A stretch of 64,000 nucleotides of DNA, from the NCBI RefSeq assembly GCF_000705555.1, contig NZ_JMQN01000007.1, positions 1 through 64,000 of the forward strand, in the 5' to 3' direction. This document shows positions 17,897 through 27,120 of the stretch, piece by piece (position 1 is the stretch's first letter; the number at the start of each line of letters is the position of its first letter). A program made the translations under genes and the position numbers. Source of the stretch: Marinobacterium lacunae. GTDB taxonomy: Bacteria > Pseudomonadota > Gammaproteobacteria > Pseudomonadales > Balneatricaceae. Under the pieces are notes generated by a model that was not told where the DNA came from, ran no database searches, and saw only the letters and a program-made list of their open reading frames with translations.

Positions 17897-18628
17897 ATGA
17901 AGGACAGGGTTATGGCCAACGGAAAGTTAGCGGCACTGATATCGGGTGTTTTTCTGGTGATCGCGGCAGCGCTGCTCAGTTTTGGGCTTGGCGACGCGGC
18001 GATACGCTATAAGCAGCTTGATCGCAGTGTGACGGTAAAAGGGCTCGCCGAGCGGGAATATCCGGCCGATGTGGTGATCTGGCCGATTCAATACACAGTG
18101 GCCGACAACGATCTGGAGCAGCTTTATGCCGAACTGGATAGGCAGGCGGAAAGCATTCGTGCGTTTCTGCTGCTCGGCGGTATTGAAACCTCTGAGATCA
18201 CCGAGTCGGCCCCGTCTATCACCGACAAGTCGGCACAGCAGTACGGTAACAACAACGGCGCCGAGTTTCGTTATACCGCACAACGTACTGTCACCGTGTA
18301 CTCCGAGAATATTGATCGCGTCCGCTCGGTGATGGAGGGGCTCTCTCAATTGGGGCGTCAGGGCATTGTGCTCAGTGGAAACGAATACCAGTCAAAGCCT
18401 GAGTATCTGTTCACCCGTCTCAATGAGATCAAGCCTGACATGATCGAAGAGGCCACGCGTAATGCACGGGAAGTGGCCGAGAAGTTCGCATCCGATTCCG
18501 ATAGCCGTCTGGGCAAGATTCACAAGGCGTCCCAAGGACAGTTCTCGATCTCCGACAGGGACAATAACAACCCTCATATCAAACGCGTCAGGGTCGTCTC
18601 GACCGTAGAGTATTACCTGTCCGACTGA
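17897..18628 (+). CDS. SIMPL domain (DUF541) protein
   Basis: A 243-residue protein with one N-terminal hydrophobic segment (about residues 11-31, a signal or anchor) and a SIMPL domain thereafter (SVTVKGLAEREYPADVVIW, then RYTAQRTVTVYSENIDRV and a C-terminal RVVSTVEYYL). Family members sit in the periplasm or envelope. Some have been linked to oxidative stress defence, but the biochemical role is unclear. ATG 17897 is used; ATG 17912 is an alternative. The next gene (DUF808) follows in the same direction after 58 bases. Confidence 0.85.
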   Translation: MKDRVMANGKLAALISGVFLVIAAALLSFGLGDAAIRYKQLDRSVTVKGLAEREYPADVVIWPIQYTVADNDLEQLYAELDRQAESIRAFLLLGGIETSEITESAPSITDKSAQQYGNNNGAEFRYTAQRTVTVYSENIDRVRSVMEGLSQLGRQGIVLSGNEYQSKPEYLFTRLNEIKPDMIEEATRNAREVAEKFASDSDSRLGKIHKASQGQFSISDRDNNNPHIKRVRVVSTVEYYLSD

Positions 18629-18686
18629 GATGATCATCATGACACGGCTTAGCCGCAATGACTGATGGCTAGACAAGGAGCATAGA

Positions 18687-19613
18687 TTGGCAGGAACCAG
18701 TTTGTTAGCGCTCATCGACGATATTGCCACGTTGCTGGACGATATCGCGCTGATGTCCAAGGTGGCGGCCAAGAAGACCGCCGGTGTGTTGGGAGATGAT
18801 CTGGCGCTTAATGCCGAGCAGGTATCGGGCGTCAAGGCTGATCGGGAGCTACCCGTGGTCTGGGCCGTGTTCAAGGGATCGGTGCTCAACAAGCTGATTC
18901 TGGTGCCGGCGGCGCTGTTGATCTCGGCTATCGCGCCCTGGTTGATTACACCGCTGTTGATGATCGGCGGCGCTTACCTGTGTTTCGAAGGGTTCGAAAA
19001 GGTGCTTCACAGCATCAAGCCGGATCCGGCAGCCCATGAGCGGGAGCTCAAGGCGGTGGCCGATACCGACGTCGATCTGGTCGCCTTTGAAAAGGCCAAG
19101 ATAAAGGGCGCCATTCGAACGGACTTTATCCTGTCCGCTGAGATCGTCGTCATCGCATTGGGGACGGTGCAGAGCGCCGCGTTCGGTGTGCAGGTGGCGG
19201 TGGTGTCGACCATCGCGCTGGTTATGACAGCCGGCGTTTATGCGTTGGTCGCCGGTATCGTCAAGCTGGACGATGCCGGTCTGTATCTGGCCAGGGACGG
19301 GCAATCGGGCACGCGCGCTGCGGTAGGCCGCATGTTATTAACGCTGGCACCTGCGTTGATGAAAACGCTGTCGGTCGTGGGGACGATCGCCATGTTCTTG
19401 GTCGGCGGCGGTATTCTGCTCCACGGTATTCCCGGGTCTCATGAGGTTTTACATCATCTGGCTGAAACGGCCGGAGCGTTGCCGGCGATCGGTACAATCG
19501 TCAATGGGGTGTTGCCGACGCTGATAAATGCGCTGCTGGGCGTTGTAGCCGGTGCCCTCATATTTGCCGGTGTGGAGTATGGTATACACCCGTTGCTCCA
19601 CCGTTCGAAATGA
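18687..19613 (+). CDS. DUF808 family membrane protein (YedI-like)
   Basis: A 308-residue inner-membrane protein with the DUF808 start [20 protein letters not shown] and the conserved region [15 protein letters not shown]. Several membrane helices follow (about residues 68-100, 155-195 and 225-295). The TTG start is supported by AAGGAG six bases upstream (18675-18680) and by agreement with the family N-terminus. The function of DUF808 is not known. It may share a transcript with the SIMPL gene before it and the nitronate monooxygenase after it. Confidence 0.87.
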   Translation: MAGTSLLALIDDIATLLDDIALMSKVAAKKTAGVLGDDLALNAEQVSGVKADRELPVVWAVFKGSVLNKLILVPAALLISAIAPWLITPLLMIGGAYLCFEGFEKVLHSIKPDPAAHERELKAVADTDVDLVAFEKAKIKGAIRTDFILSAEIVVIALGTVQSAAFGVQVAVVSTIALVMTAGVYALVAGIVKLDDAGLYLARDGQSGTRAAVGRMLLTLAPALMKTLSVVGTIAMFLVGGGILLHGIPGSHEVLHHLAETAGALPAIGTIVNGVLPTLINALLGVVAGALIFAGVEYGIHPLLHRSK

Positions 19614-19642
19614 CCATGTGATATCAGGGAGGAGCGTAAGCG

Positions 19643-20683
19643 ATGCGTGTTCAAGAGTTGCTGGGGATCAATCTGCCCATTATTCAGGCACCTATGGCGG
19701 GGGCTCAAGGCAGCAAACTGGCTATAGCGGTCAGCGCCGCCGGGGGGCTTGGATCCTTGCCCTGCGCGATGTTGAGCCCGGAGCAACTGCTGGCCGAGAT
19801 CGAAGCGATCAGAGGTGCCGGTAGCGGCCCCTATAACCTTAACTTCTTCTGCCACACGGTGCCTGAACCGGATGAGGCGAGTTTGGTCGCCTGGCAAAAA
19901 CGATTGTCAGGCTATTATCGAGAGTTCGGACTTGAGAGCGATACACCGGCTTCCGGTGGTGGGCGACAGCCGTTCAGCCATGACATTGCCGACATCATCG
20001 AGCCATTCAGACCGCCTGTTGTCAGCTTCCATTTCGGCTTGCCGGAACCCGAATTACTGGAGAGGGTGCGTGGATGGGGAAGCCGTATCCTGTCGTCTGC
20101 GACCACGGTAGAAGAGGCGCTCTGGCTCGATGCCAGAGGGGTAGACGCCATCATCGCACAGGGTGTCGAGGCGGGCGGTCACAGGGGGATGTTCCTGACC
20201 GACGATCTGACTTCGCAGATGGGGACGATGGCGTTAGTGCCACAGATCGTTCAGGCGGTGAACTGTCCGGTTATCGCCGCTGGAGGCATCGCTGATTCGG
20301 CCGGTGTGGCAGCCGCACTCGCGCTGGGTGCGGCTGGGGTTCAGATCGGCACCGCTTATCTGTGCTGCCCGGAGTCCACCATATCCGATATTCATCGCGG
20401 CGCACTGATGAGCGAAGCGGCGCGGCATACCGCGTTAACCAACGTATTCAGCGGTCGCCCCGCCCGGGGAATCGTGAATCGCGTCATGCGTGAGCTGGGG
20501 CCTATCTGTGAGCAGGCGCCTGCATTTCCCCTGGCCACGGCTGCCATCGCTCCGCTTCGAGCGGTTGCCGAATCACAGGGGCTCGGTGACTTCTCGCCGC
20601 TATGGTCCGGCCAGAATGCAAGCGGATGCAAGGCGATACCGGCCGCTGAGCTGACACGGCAGTTGGCAGCGGCGCTTAGCTAA
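19643..20683 (+). CDS. nitronate monooxygenase (2-nitropropane dioxygenase family)
   Basis: A 346-residue FMN-dependent TIM-barrel enzyme that oxidises alkyl nitronates such as propionate 3-nitronate. Characteristic parts are the N-terminal IIQAPMAGAQGSKLA, a mid-protein DAIIAQGVEAGGHRG carrying the catalytic histidine region, and phosphate-binding VIAAGGIADSAG and GAAGVQIGTAYL. A GGAGG ribosome site lies at a normal distance. It begins 30 bases after the DUF808 stop and converges on a minus-strand gene four bases beyond its own stop. Confidence 0.9.
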   Translation: MRVQELLGINLPIIQAPMAGAQGSKLAIAVSAAGGLGSLPCAMLSPEQLLAEIEAIRGAGSGPYNLNFFCHTVPEPDEASLVAWQKRLSGYYREFGLESDTPASGGGRQPFSHDIADIIEPFRPPVVSFHFGLPEPELLERVRGWGSRILSSATTVEEALWLDARGVDAIIAQGVEAGGHRGMFLTDDLTSQMGTMALVPQIVQAVNCPVIAAGGIADSAGVAAALALGAAGVQIGTAYLCCPESTISDIHRGALMSEAARHTALTNVFSGRPARGIVNRVMRELGPICEQAPAFPLATAAIAPLRAVAESQGLGDFSPLWSGQNASGCKAIPAAELTRQLAAALS

Positions 20684-20687
20684 AGGC

Positions 20688-21353
20688 TCAGTTGTTCCAG
20701 TGTGCAGATGCCAGATAGCGATCCATACTGGCGCCTGTCACCGCTGGAACGGCACCGGCAAGCATCTGCTCACGTAACGCCGAGTCGGCCAGATATTGGT
20801 TCAGACCGTCGATGCTATTGTCCAGTGTCGAGCCATCCCACACCGGTGGGCCAAATTCCGCCTCGATACCGAGCAGTGCAAACTGATACTGCTCGACGGC
20901 ATTGAACTCATTGATGTTCATCGCCACGCTATCGAATGAGCGGCGTTTGCCTGTCGCGTCGGCTACGATCTGCAAAAACAGATCGTCCCCCCGTGTGACC
21001 AGGGCGTAGTTCAGCAGTTCAAGGTTTGCGTTAAGCGAGCGCCCGTCGGATACCGGATAACCGAAGTCGCTGGTATCGGCTTGGGCCATTACGGGTTGGG
21101 GTACGTCAGTGGATGCAATGGCCGTAGTGGCGAAGTCATAGGGGCGAGGGTCAGCGAGTGTGGCCAGCCGGTCATCCTCGGCGTAGCTAAGCTGTAGCGA
21201 TTCGTTCAGCGCCGTCAGCGAATGCTCAAGCGACTGATCGCCCTGTACGGTGAGGTCGGACCAGCGCTCTGAGGCGACGGCGTTACCAATACCCAGTGTC
21301 AATAACAGTGCGGCAGAACCTGCTCTAAACAGCGTAATTGTTGGCGTATACAT
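20688..21353 (-). CDS. exported protein with three short internal repeats
   Basis: A 221-residue protein with a clear signal peptide (cleavage probably after AVAS-28). The mature chain holds three copies of an approximately 18-residue unit with the pattern SL-x-x-S/N-L/I-x-x-LN-x-x-L, at about residues 39-56, 103-120 and 173-190. The last two are also preceded by similar G-P-V-x-DG segments. Spacing between copies is about 64-70 residues. I do not recognise the family; it is probably periplasmic. It is a single gene. Confidence 0.7.
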   Translation of the reverse strand: MYTPTITLFRAGSAALLLTLGIGNAVASERWSDLTVQGDQSLEHSLTALNESLQLSYAEDDRLATLADPRPYDFATTAIASTDVPQPVMAQADTSDFGYPVSDGRSLNANLELLNYALVTRGDDLFLQIVADATGKRRSFDSVAMNINEFNAVEQYQFALLGIEAEFGPPVWDGSTLDNSIDGLNQYLADSALREQMLAGAVPAVTGASMDRYLASAHWNN

Positions 21354-21608
21354 GTCTCATCCCCTGTAGTTGATTACTCGGGTGATTAATCTGAGTATAG
21401 GGGTAGGAATTGGCGACAATCCCACGGATGAATAGGTTTCCAACTACAGATAAGCGCATCACTCAGTGTCTTTTGGGTAGAGGGGGCAGGTCGCTGAAAC
21501 CTAAGACGTTTTGGGTTGGGGGTCATCAGGGAGTGCCGGCTTCGGTTGAGGATGTTTCACGCATGGCGGGGCGCCAGATGGAAAGGGCGGTGATAAACGG
21601 GTTTTTGA

Positions 21609-22190
21609 ATGAACTTTGACGCGCTGATAGAACGGGTCAGGTCCTGCCGGTTGTGTGAGGCCCATCTGCCTTTGGGTCCGAAACCTATACTGCAAGCTTC
21701 GCCCAAGGCTCGAATCCTGTTGGTGGGGCAGGCACCGGGGCGCAGGGCACACATCTCCGGGCAGCCATTTGACGATGCCAGCGGTGACCGCCTGCGGGAT
21801 TGGCTGGGTGTAACCCGCGAGCAGTTCTATAACCCGGAGCTCTTTGCCATTCTGCCGATGGGGTTCTGTTACCCCGGTCGCGGTAAATCGGGCGACCTTC
21901 CTCCGAGGCCCGAGTGCGAACCGGCCTGGCGAGCCGAATTGATGGCGCATCTGAGCTCGATAGAACTGACGCTGGCGCTTGGGCAGTTTGCCCAACGCTA
22001 TTGCTTTGGCGCCGATGGCCTCACGCTGTCCCAGCGGGTTTCAGACTGGCGAACCCACTGGCCGCAACGTCTGGCGCTGCCACATCCTAGTCCTCGCAAT
22101 AATGTATGGTTAGCCCGCAACAGCTGGTTTGAGACCGAGTTGCTGCCGGTTTTGAGATCCCGCATTCAGCAGTTGGTCAATCAACCCTGA
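21609..22190 (+). CDS. uracil-DNA glycosylase family protein
   Basis: A 193-residue protein of the uracil-DNA glycosylase superfamily. It begins with the cysteine pair in RVRSCRLCEAHLP, followed by ILLVGQAPGRRAHISGQPFDDASGDRLRDW, the family's active-site loop. A C-terminal LPHPSPRNNVW matches the HPSPRN motif. The reduced size and motif spacing place it with short UDG-like proteins whose repair activity is not always demonstrated. It is followed after 20 bases by a D-2-hydroxyacid dehydrogenase on the same strand. Confidence 0.85.
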   Translation: MNFDALIERVRSCRLCEAHLPLGPKPILQASPKARILLVGQAPGRRAHISGQPFDDASGDRLRDWLGVTREQFYNPELFAILPMGFCYPGRGKSGDLPPRPECEPAWRAELMAHLSSIELTLALGQFAQRYCFGADGLTLSQRVSDWRTHWPQRLALPHPSPRNNVWLARNSWFETELLPVLRSRIQQLVNQP

Positions 22191-22210
22191 ATGCTCTGAC
22201 GGAGAACAGA

Positions 22211-23179
22211 ATGGACATCGCGATTTTGGATGACTATCAGGATGCAGTGCGTCACTTGGACGCATTCGCGTTATTAAACGGACATCGGGTTAGGGTACTG
22301 AACGAAGCGCTGACCAACACTGATGTTCTGGCCGATGTGGAGGCGCTGGTGTTGATACGTGAGCGCACTCAGATTACGCCTGAGCTGCTGGCCAGTCTTC
22401 CTAAGCTGAAACTGATCAGCCAGACCGGCAAGATCAGTAACCATATCCGTCTGGATGATTGCACTGCCGCAGGTGTTGCAGTCGCCGAAGGTATTGGCTC
22501 TCCAGTTGCACCGTCGGAGTTGTGCTGGGCGCTGATCATGGCTGCCTCACGCCATATTCCCGCCTATGTGGCGAACCTGCAGCGAGGTCTTTGGCAGAAC
22601 TCCGGTTCGCTCGGTCTGGGGCGAAACCTAAATGGGCTCACGTTCGGTGTCTGGGGATACGGCAAGATCGGTCAGCGTGTGGCGCGATACGCAGAGGCCT
22701 TCGGGATGCGGGTGATGGTCTGGGGGAGTGAATCCTCGCGCAGCAAAGCGCAGTCGGATGGGTATACAGCAGCGCGCGACAAACAGGAGTTTTTTGCATC
22801 GGCCGATATTCTCTCGCTGCATCTGAGGCTCAATGATGCGACACGGGAGGTGGTGCGATATGAAGATCTCCAGCAGATGAAACCGCATGCGCTGTTCGTC
22901 AACATAAGCCGTGCTGAGCTGGTCGAGCAGGGTGCGCTGGTGCGAGCGCTTGAATCCGGGACACCGGGTTTTGCGGCGCTCGATGTGTTTGAATCGGAAC
23001 CACTCAGTCTTGATAAAGAGCCGCTGCTAACGATGCCGAACGTGCTCTGCACCCCGCATCTCGGTTACGTGGAAAAAAACAGTTACGAGCTTTATTTCGA
23101 CGCGGCATTTCGTAATGTCCTCGCGTTCGATCGAGGCGAGCCCAGCAATATTGCCAATCCCGAGGTGCTTGGGTGCTGA
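22211..23179 (+). CDS. D-2-hydroxyacid dehydrogenase family protein
   Basis: A 322-residue NAD(P)-dependent oxidoreductase. The nucleotide-binding motif is FGVWGYGKIGQRVARYAEAFGM (positions around residue 145). Catalytic arginine, glutamate and histidine regions are seen in FVNISRAELVEQGAL, ALDVFESEPL and CTPHLGYVEKNSYELYF. The exact substrate is not determined by sequence. A GACGGAG site precedes the ATG. It lies between the UDG-like gene and the amidoligase gene. Confidence 0.88.
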   Translation: MDIAILDDYQDAVRHLDAFALLNGHRVRVLNEALTNTDVLADVEALVLIRERTQITPELLASLPKLKLISQTGKISNHIRLDDCTAAGVAVAEGIGSPVAPSELCWALIMAASRHIPAYVANLQRGLWQNSGSLGLGRNLNGLTFGVWGYGKIGQRVARYAEAFGMRVMVWGSESSRSKAQSDGYTAARDKQEFFASADILSLHLRLNDATREVVRYEDLQQMKPHALFVNISRAELVEQGALVRALESGTPGFAALDVFESEPLSLDKEPLLTMPNVLCTPHLGYVEKNSYELYFDAAFRNVLAFDRGEPSNIANPEVLGC

Positions 23180-23266
23180 CAGAGCCTGCCGGGGCTGTCG
23201 GCTACACTGAATATATGTACCCTGAAACGGAGTAGCTGTTTGATCAACCCTGACAGGAGTGAAACC

Positions 23267-24241
23267 GTGCAATACCGACTGCCCAATAAAGTACGCACCC
23301 AGGATGGCGAGGTACGAAGGGTGGGGTTCGAGCTGGAGTTTTCCGGCGTAACACTTGAGGAAACCGCCAAGGCACTGAAAGAGCAGTTAAACGGGCGCGT
23401 GCTCAGTCAGACCGAAGCCGAGCTGGAGCTCGAGTTACCAGAGCTCGGTACATTCAATATTGAGCTGGATTGGGACTTTCTCAAACGCAAGGCCGCCAAG
23501 AGTGATGCCGACAATAGCGCCGAACAGTGGTTAAAGCCGCTGAGTCAGGCCGCTCATTTGCTGGTGCCAGTTGAAGTCGTATGTCCGCCGATCCCCGTCG
23601 ATCAGCTCGATCGGCTGGATACTCTGGTTGAAACGTTAAGAAGCCTCGGGGCTCAGGGCACCGAAGAGTCGTTGATCGCCGCTTACGGCGTGCATATCAA
23701 CCCTGAGCTGCCGTCACTCGATGCCGCAACACTTCATGACTACATGAGGGCCTTCTGCCTGCTGCAGTGGTGGCTGGTCGATGCCCATGAAGTGAATCCT
23801 GCACGCAAAATCAGCCCTTATATCGATCTGTATCCGCACGAGTATCTGGTAGCGCTGTTTGAAGCCGTTAATCCGGATATGGATACGCAGTTTAATCTCT
23901 ATCTTACTCACAACCCCAGTCGCAACCGGGCGTTGGACCTGCTGCCGTTACTGTCTGAGATCGACGAGGCACGGGTGCGTCGTGTGGTTGATGACGCCAA
24001 GATCAAATCGCGGCCAACCTTCCATTACCGACTGCCCAATTGCCAGATCGAGAAACCAGACTGGTCATTGGCGCACAGCTGGAACCTCTGGTGGATAGTC
24101 GAGACACTGGCCGAGCGACGCGATGATCTTGATCGACTAGGCGCGGAGTTTCTTGACGCGCAAAGGCCGCTACTGGGCGTCAATCGCAAAGACTGGGTGG
24201 AGCATATGGATCTATGGTTGAAAGACCAAGGATTGGCGTAA
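23267..24241 (+). CDS. amidoligase family protein
   Basis: A protein of about 324 residues of the putative amidoligase family (glutamine-synthetase-like or COOH-NH2 ligase fold), predicted to form amide bonds between a carboxylate and an amine using ATP. The opening RVGFELEFSGV is the family's first metal-binding motif (conserved E-x-E). Later YGVHINPELP and a DLYPHEY segment fit the same fold. GTG 23267 is chosen because AGGAG lies seven bases upstream; the in-frame TTG 23240 with ACGGAG is a real alternative. It overlaps the following C26 hydrolase by 28 bases, an arrangement described for this family. The product made is unknown. Confidence 0.83.
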   Translation: MQYRLPNKVRTQDGEVRRVGFELEFSGVTLEETAKALKEQLNGRVLSQTEAELELELPELGTFNIELDWDFLKRKAAKSDADNSAEQWLKPLSQAAHLLVPVEVVCPPIPVDQLDRLDTLVETLRSLGAQGTEESLIAAYGVHINPELPSLDAATLHDYMRAFCLLQWWLVDAHEVNPARKISPYIDLYPHEYLVALFEAVNPDMDTQFNLYLTHNPSRNRALDLLPLLSEIDEARVRRVVDDAKIKSRPTFHYRLPNCQIEKPDWSLAHSWNLWWIVETLAERRDDLDRLGAEFLDAQRPLLGVNRKDWVEHMDLWLKDQGLA

Positions 24242-24879
24242 CCGGAAACGGCCGCCGCTGGGCGCCGAGCTGGTGGTGTACCTCACTTGCACTGCGTCTT
24301 GCCGGGGCTGTACCGGAGCGGATAAGCGTACGCCATCCGCCCAGCGGCAAACCGCTCGATGGTCTGGTTATAGGTGGGGGCAACGATATCAGCCCCGAGC
24401 ATTACCGTGGTGAGATCGATGAAAAGGTTGTCGCTGATCCGGCACGGGACACGCTCGAAATCGAGTGGATCAAGTGGGCGATGGAGCAGAGGGTGCCTGT
24501 TCTGGGCATCTGCCGAGGTGCGCAGCTGATTAATGTCGTGCTCGGTGGCGACCTGCATCAGGATATCCGTCCGTTGCGCAAGCAAACCTATAATCGTCCC
24601 GGATTACTGCCCACCAAGCAGGTGCGGGTGGTGAAAGGCTCGGCACTGGCACGTGTATTTGGCTCTCTGCACCTGAGGGTTAACAGCTTGCACCATCAGG
24701 CGATCAAGAGCACCGGTGAGGGGCTTACCGCCGTAGGCTGGGATTTGGACGGTTTCGTACAAGCGGTGGAGCATGAAGGCGAGATGCCGGTGGTAGGCGT
24801 ACAGTGGCACCCCGAGTATCTGTTCTACCTGCCCTCCCAATTCGCGCTCTTTAGGTGGTTGGCCCGCAGAAGCCGATAG
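24214..24879 (+). CDS. gamma-glutamyl-gamma-aminobutyrate hydrolase-like (peptidase C26)
   Basis: A 221-residue class I glutamine-amidotransferase-like hydrolase. The nucleophile elbow is GICRGAQLINV, and the catalytic His-x-Glu is in GVQWHPEYLFY. DGLVIGGGNDISPEHY is the family's N-terminal motif. Such enzymes hydrolyse gamma-glutamyl amides (PuuD-like). It overlaps the amidoligase gene by 28 bases, so the two should be co-translated and probably act on the same gamma-linked amide, one making or extending it and the other cleaving it. Confidence 0.88.
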   Translation: MVERPRIGVTGNGRRWAPSWWCTSLALRLAGAVPERISVRHPPSGKPLDGLVIGGGNDISPEHYRGEIDEKVVADPARDTLEIEWIKWAMEQRVPVLGICRGAQLINVVLGGDLHQDIRPLRKQTYNRPGLLPTKQVRVVKGSALARVFGSLHLRVNSLHHQAIKSTGEGLTAVGWDLDGFVQAVEHEGEMPVVGVQWHPEYLFYLPSQFALFRWLARRSR

Positions 24880-24974
24880 CGTCGCGCTCTGGAAGCGCGG
24901 GGCGGGCTGCCGGTAAACTCTAGCGCTCATGGTTTGGAGCGACAGTGAATGTTGAAAACTAAGGAGCAAGGCCG

Positions 24975-25583
24975 GTGATACGTCGCATATTTGTGACCGC
25001 CATGATGGTGGTTGCTGTTCTGTTGCAGGGGTGTGGTAGCGACAAGTTGACACCGCTGGCTGACGGTGCGGCCATACTTGCCTTTGGCGATAGCCTGACA
25101 AAGGGCTACGGTGTAGATGAGGCGCAGAGCTACCCCAGCGTGCTGGCGCATCGTACGGGGTACACGGTTATCAACGCCGGGGTATACGGTGAGATCACCG
25201 CACAAGGGGTTGAGCGTTTAGGGCCTATACTGGAGCGTGAACAGCCCCAGCTGCTGATTCTGCTGGAAGGTGGTAACGATATCCTGCGTGGAATCGACCC
25301 GGCTGAGACCAAGAACAATCTGGCAAGGATGATTGAGCTTGCCCGTAATCAAGGCGTCGAGGTCATACTGGTGGGGGTGCCGCATAAAAACCTCTTCTCC
25401 AGCTACGCGCCATTCTACGGTGAGCTGGCAGAGGACTATCAGCTGCCGTTCGCCGATTCGATAGTCGCGGATCTATTGCGTAACCCCAAATACAAATCGG
25501 ATCAGGTGCATTTCAATGCAGCCGGTTATCGGCGTTTGGCCGAATCGCTGGAGTTTTTGCTGCGTGAAGAGGGGGCACTCTGA
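24975..25583 (+). CDS. GDSL-type esterase/lysophospholipase, lipoprotein
   Basis: A 202-residue SGNH hydrolase similar to TesA and arylesterases. The blocks are FGDSLTKGYG (nucleophile serine), INAGVYGEIT, GGNDILRG and SDQVHFNAAGYR (catalytic Asp-His). A lipobox LLQGC at about residues 16-20 suggests lipid anchoring and export. The GTG start at 24975 is the first that gives a proper signal; an AAGGAGCAAGGCCG stretch lies before it. It follows the amidoligase/C26 pair by 95 bases on the same strand. Confidence 0.88.
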   Translation: MIRRIFVTAMMVVAVLLQGCGSDKLTPLADGAAILAFGDSLTKGYGVDEAQSYPSVLAHRTGYTVINAGVYGEITAQGVERLGPILEREQPQLLILLEGGNDILRGIDPAETKNNLARMIELARNQGVEVILVGVPHKNLFSSYAPFYGELAEDYQLPFADSIVADLLRNPKYKSDQVHFNAAGYRRLAESLEFLLREEGAL

Positions 25584-25624
25584 ACCGGCTTGCCCAACAA
25601 GAATGACTAAAACGGGAGAGAAAC

Positions 25625-26068
25625 ATGAAGTGGAACGTCTACCTGTCCGGTGAAATTCACACAGATTGGCGCGAACAGATTATTCAGGGCTGCCGTGAGG
25701 CGGATCTACCGGTCGAGTTTACCTCGGCGGTAACCGATCATGATGCCAGCGATGCCGCCGGAGATGTTTTGGGCGCAGAGTCCAGTCACTTCTGGCGCGA
25801 TCACAAATCCGCGAAGGTCAACGCCATTCGTACTAAAACGCAGATCGAGCGCTGCGATATTGCGGTCGTACGTTTCGGGGACAAGTACAAGCAGTGGAAT
25901 GCCGCGTTTGATGCCGGTTTCTGTGCTGCACTGGGCAAACCCTATATCACCTTGCACAGCGCCGATATCATCCATCCGCTCAAGGAGGTGGACAGTGCGG
26001 CTATGGCGTGGGCTCAGACACCCCAGCAGGTGATCGAACTGTTGGCATATGTGATCAACGCCAAATAG
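25625..26068 (+). CDS. YtoQ family protein
   Basis: A 147-residue cytosolic protein matching the YtoQ family over its length: WNVYLSGEIHTDWR at the start, FTSAVTDHDASDA, then RCDIAVVRFGDKYKQWNAAFDAG and PYITLHS. The family resembles nucleoside 2-deoxyribosyltransferase-like folds, but its function is not established. GGGAGAG precedes the ATG. It starts 41 bases after the GDSL gene and is closed by a strong terminator. Confidence 0.85.
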   Translation: MKWNVYLSGEIHTDWREQIIQGCREADLPVEFTSAVTDHDASDAAGDVLGAESSHFWRDHKSAKVNAIRTKTQIERCDIAVVRFGDKYKQWNAAFDAGFCAALGKPYITLHSADIIHPLKEVDSAAMAWAQTPQQVIELLAYVINAK

Positions 26069-26132
26069 TCCGGCTCACATCACGCGGACTTGGCACGATC
26101 CTTCCTAGATATCGGGTAGGGCGTCTCTACAC

Positions 26133-26163
26133 GGGGTAAATGGGCAGCCATTTGCCCCTTTTT
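26133..26163 (+). terminator. rho-independent terminator after the YtoQ gene
   Basis: GGGGTAAATGG (26133-26143) pairs with CCATTTGCCCC (26148-26158), one G-T wobble, around a GCAG loop. A TTTTT tract follows. It ends the unit that includes the YtoQ gene. Confidence 0.88.
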
Positions 26164-26206
26164 ACATTGGAGGCGGCAAATTTCGACCTGATGTAGGGAT
26201 GCACAG

Positions 26207-26845
26207 ATGATTTCTTCCATTCAACTCACGGACCGTTCTGTAGAACTGCTCCATCGGCGGAATATGACCGATACGGAGGTTGATGCGTTTCAACTACTGC
26301 TTAACGAGGCTCAGACCGAGAAAGAAAGCAGTGGCGAGTCCGCCAAATCAGTATTGGAACAGATGAGCGCCGAGGAGTTGGCACTGCTGCAGAAGGCCAA
26401 CTCGTTGGCCGAGCGGATCAATGTCGGCGGGTTATCGGAGGAGGGTGCGGCCAACTTGCTGGCGCAACCCGACTTTTCCGACCGTGTCGATCTCAATAAT
26501 GACGGTATTGTCGAGGTCGGTGCCGCTAAGAACATCGTGTTTCCACCGGTGAACGCACCCGATCATGTCAAGGCCGCTTGGGAGGAGGCAACTGCCGGCA
26601 TGGACGAATCGGACACGATGATGCTCCAGTTGCACATGCATCTATCAGTGTACGGTGTTCAGGCTGATGGCCTTCCCAGCAGCACGCCGCTGAGTCCGGA
26701 AGAGCAGTGGAGTAGCGGGGGTATAGAGAAGCTGTTTGATACGCTACGAAGCGCTCTGGATTTCAGAGTGGGGCTTGAGGGCTGGACGGAGCACAACAAG
26801 ATGTTGTTAGGCCTCTACAGCCGTTTCGAGCAGGCTCTGGGCTGA
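26207..26845 (+). CDS. hypothetical protein with one EF-hand-like loop
   Basis: A 212-residue acidic protein without signal peptide or membrane helix. A single calcium-loop-like stretch DLNNDGIVE occurs at residues 95-103 (Asp95, Asn97, Asp99, Glu103), flanked by helices. The N-terminal 70 residues are rich in Glu and Ala and probably helical. I do not recognise the family. It stands alone between a terminator and a minus-strand small gene. Confidence 0.6.
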   Translation: MISSIQLTDRSVELLHRRNMTDTEVDAFQLLLNEAQTEKESSGESAKSVLEQMSAEELALLQKANSLAERINVGGLSEEGAANLLAQPDFSDRVDLNNDGIVEVGAAKNIVFPPVNAPDHVKAAWEEATAGMDESDTMMLQLHMHLSVYGVQADGLPSSTPLSPEEQWSSGGIEKLFDTLRSALDFRVGLEGWTEHNKMLLGLYSRFEQALG

Positions 26846-26919
26846 CGTGGAAGGGCGGGCGCGGACATGGCGGCAGGTGATCGGAAGTTTGCGCGATGCC
26901 CGGCCCTGAAAACGGGGGA

Positions 26920-27120
26920 TTACTGCTTGATGCAATCCGGGCAGTAGCTTACCTGATCGTGGTACATCTTCACGTCGTAGCGAGCTGCTTCCGGGTTCGA
27001 GTAAGAGCCAATGTAGCGAAGTGCGCTTTTGGCAGGCATCTGCGAGCACTGCGAGTCGTGAATCTGGTTGCCGACATCGCTTTTCGGTTCAAGGTCCAGA
27101 TAGTATTTCGCCATGGTCAT
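26920..27120 (-). CDS. small cysteine-motif protein of unknown function
   Basis: A 66-residue protein beginning MTMAKYYLDLEPKS and ending VSYCPDCIKQ. The composition (conserved-looking IHDSQCSQMP, YIGSYSNPEAAR, then CPDC) resembles small bacterial proteins in which a Cys and a terminal CxxC may bind metal. GAGGA lies just upstream of the first ATG, which favours a real gene. An FNR-like box is found about 250 bases upstream (27369-27382). Confidence 0.6.
   Translation of the reverse strand: MTMAKYYLDLEPKSDVGNQIHDSQCSQMPAKSALRYIGSYSNPEAARYDVKMYHDQVSYCPDCIKQ

Noticed and set aside
21410-21619. 69-codon plus-strand frame upstream of the UDG-like gene
   Set aside because: No ribosome site, unusual composition and overlap with the UDG start; no family recognised.
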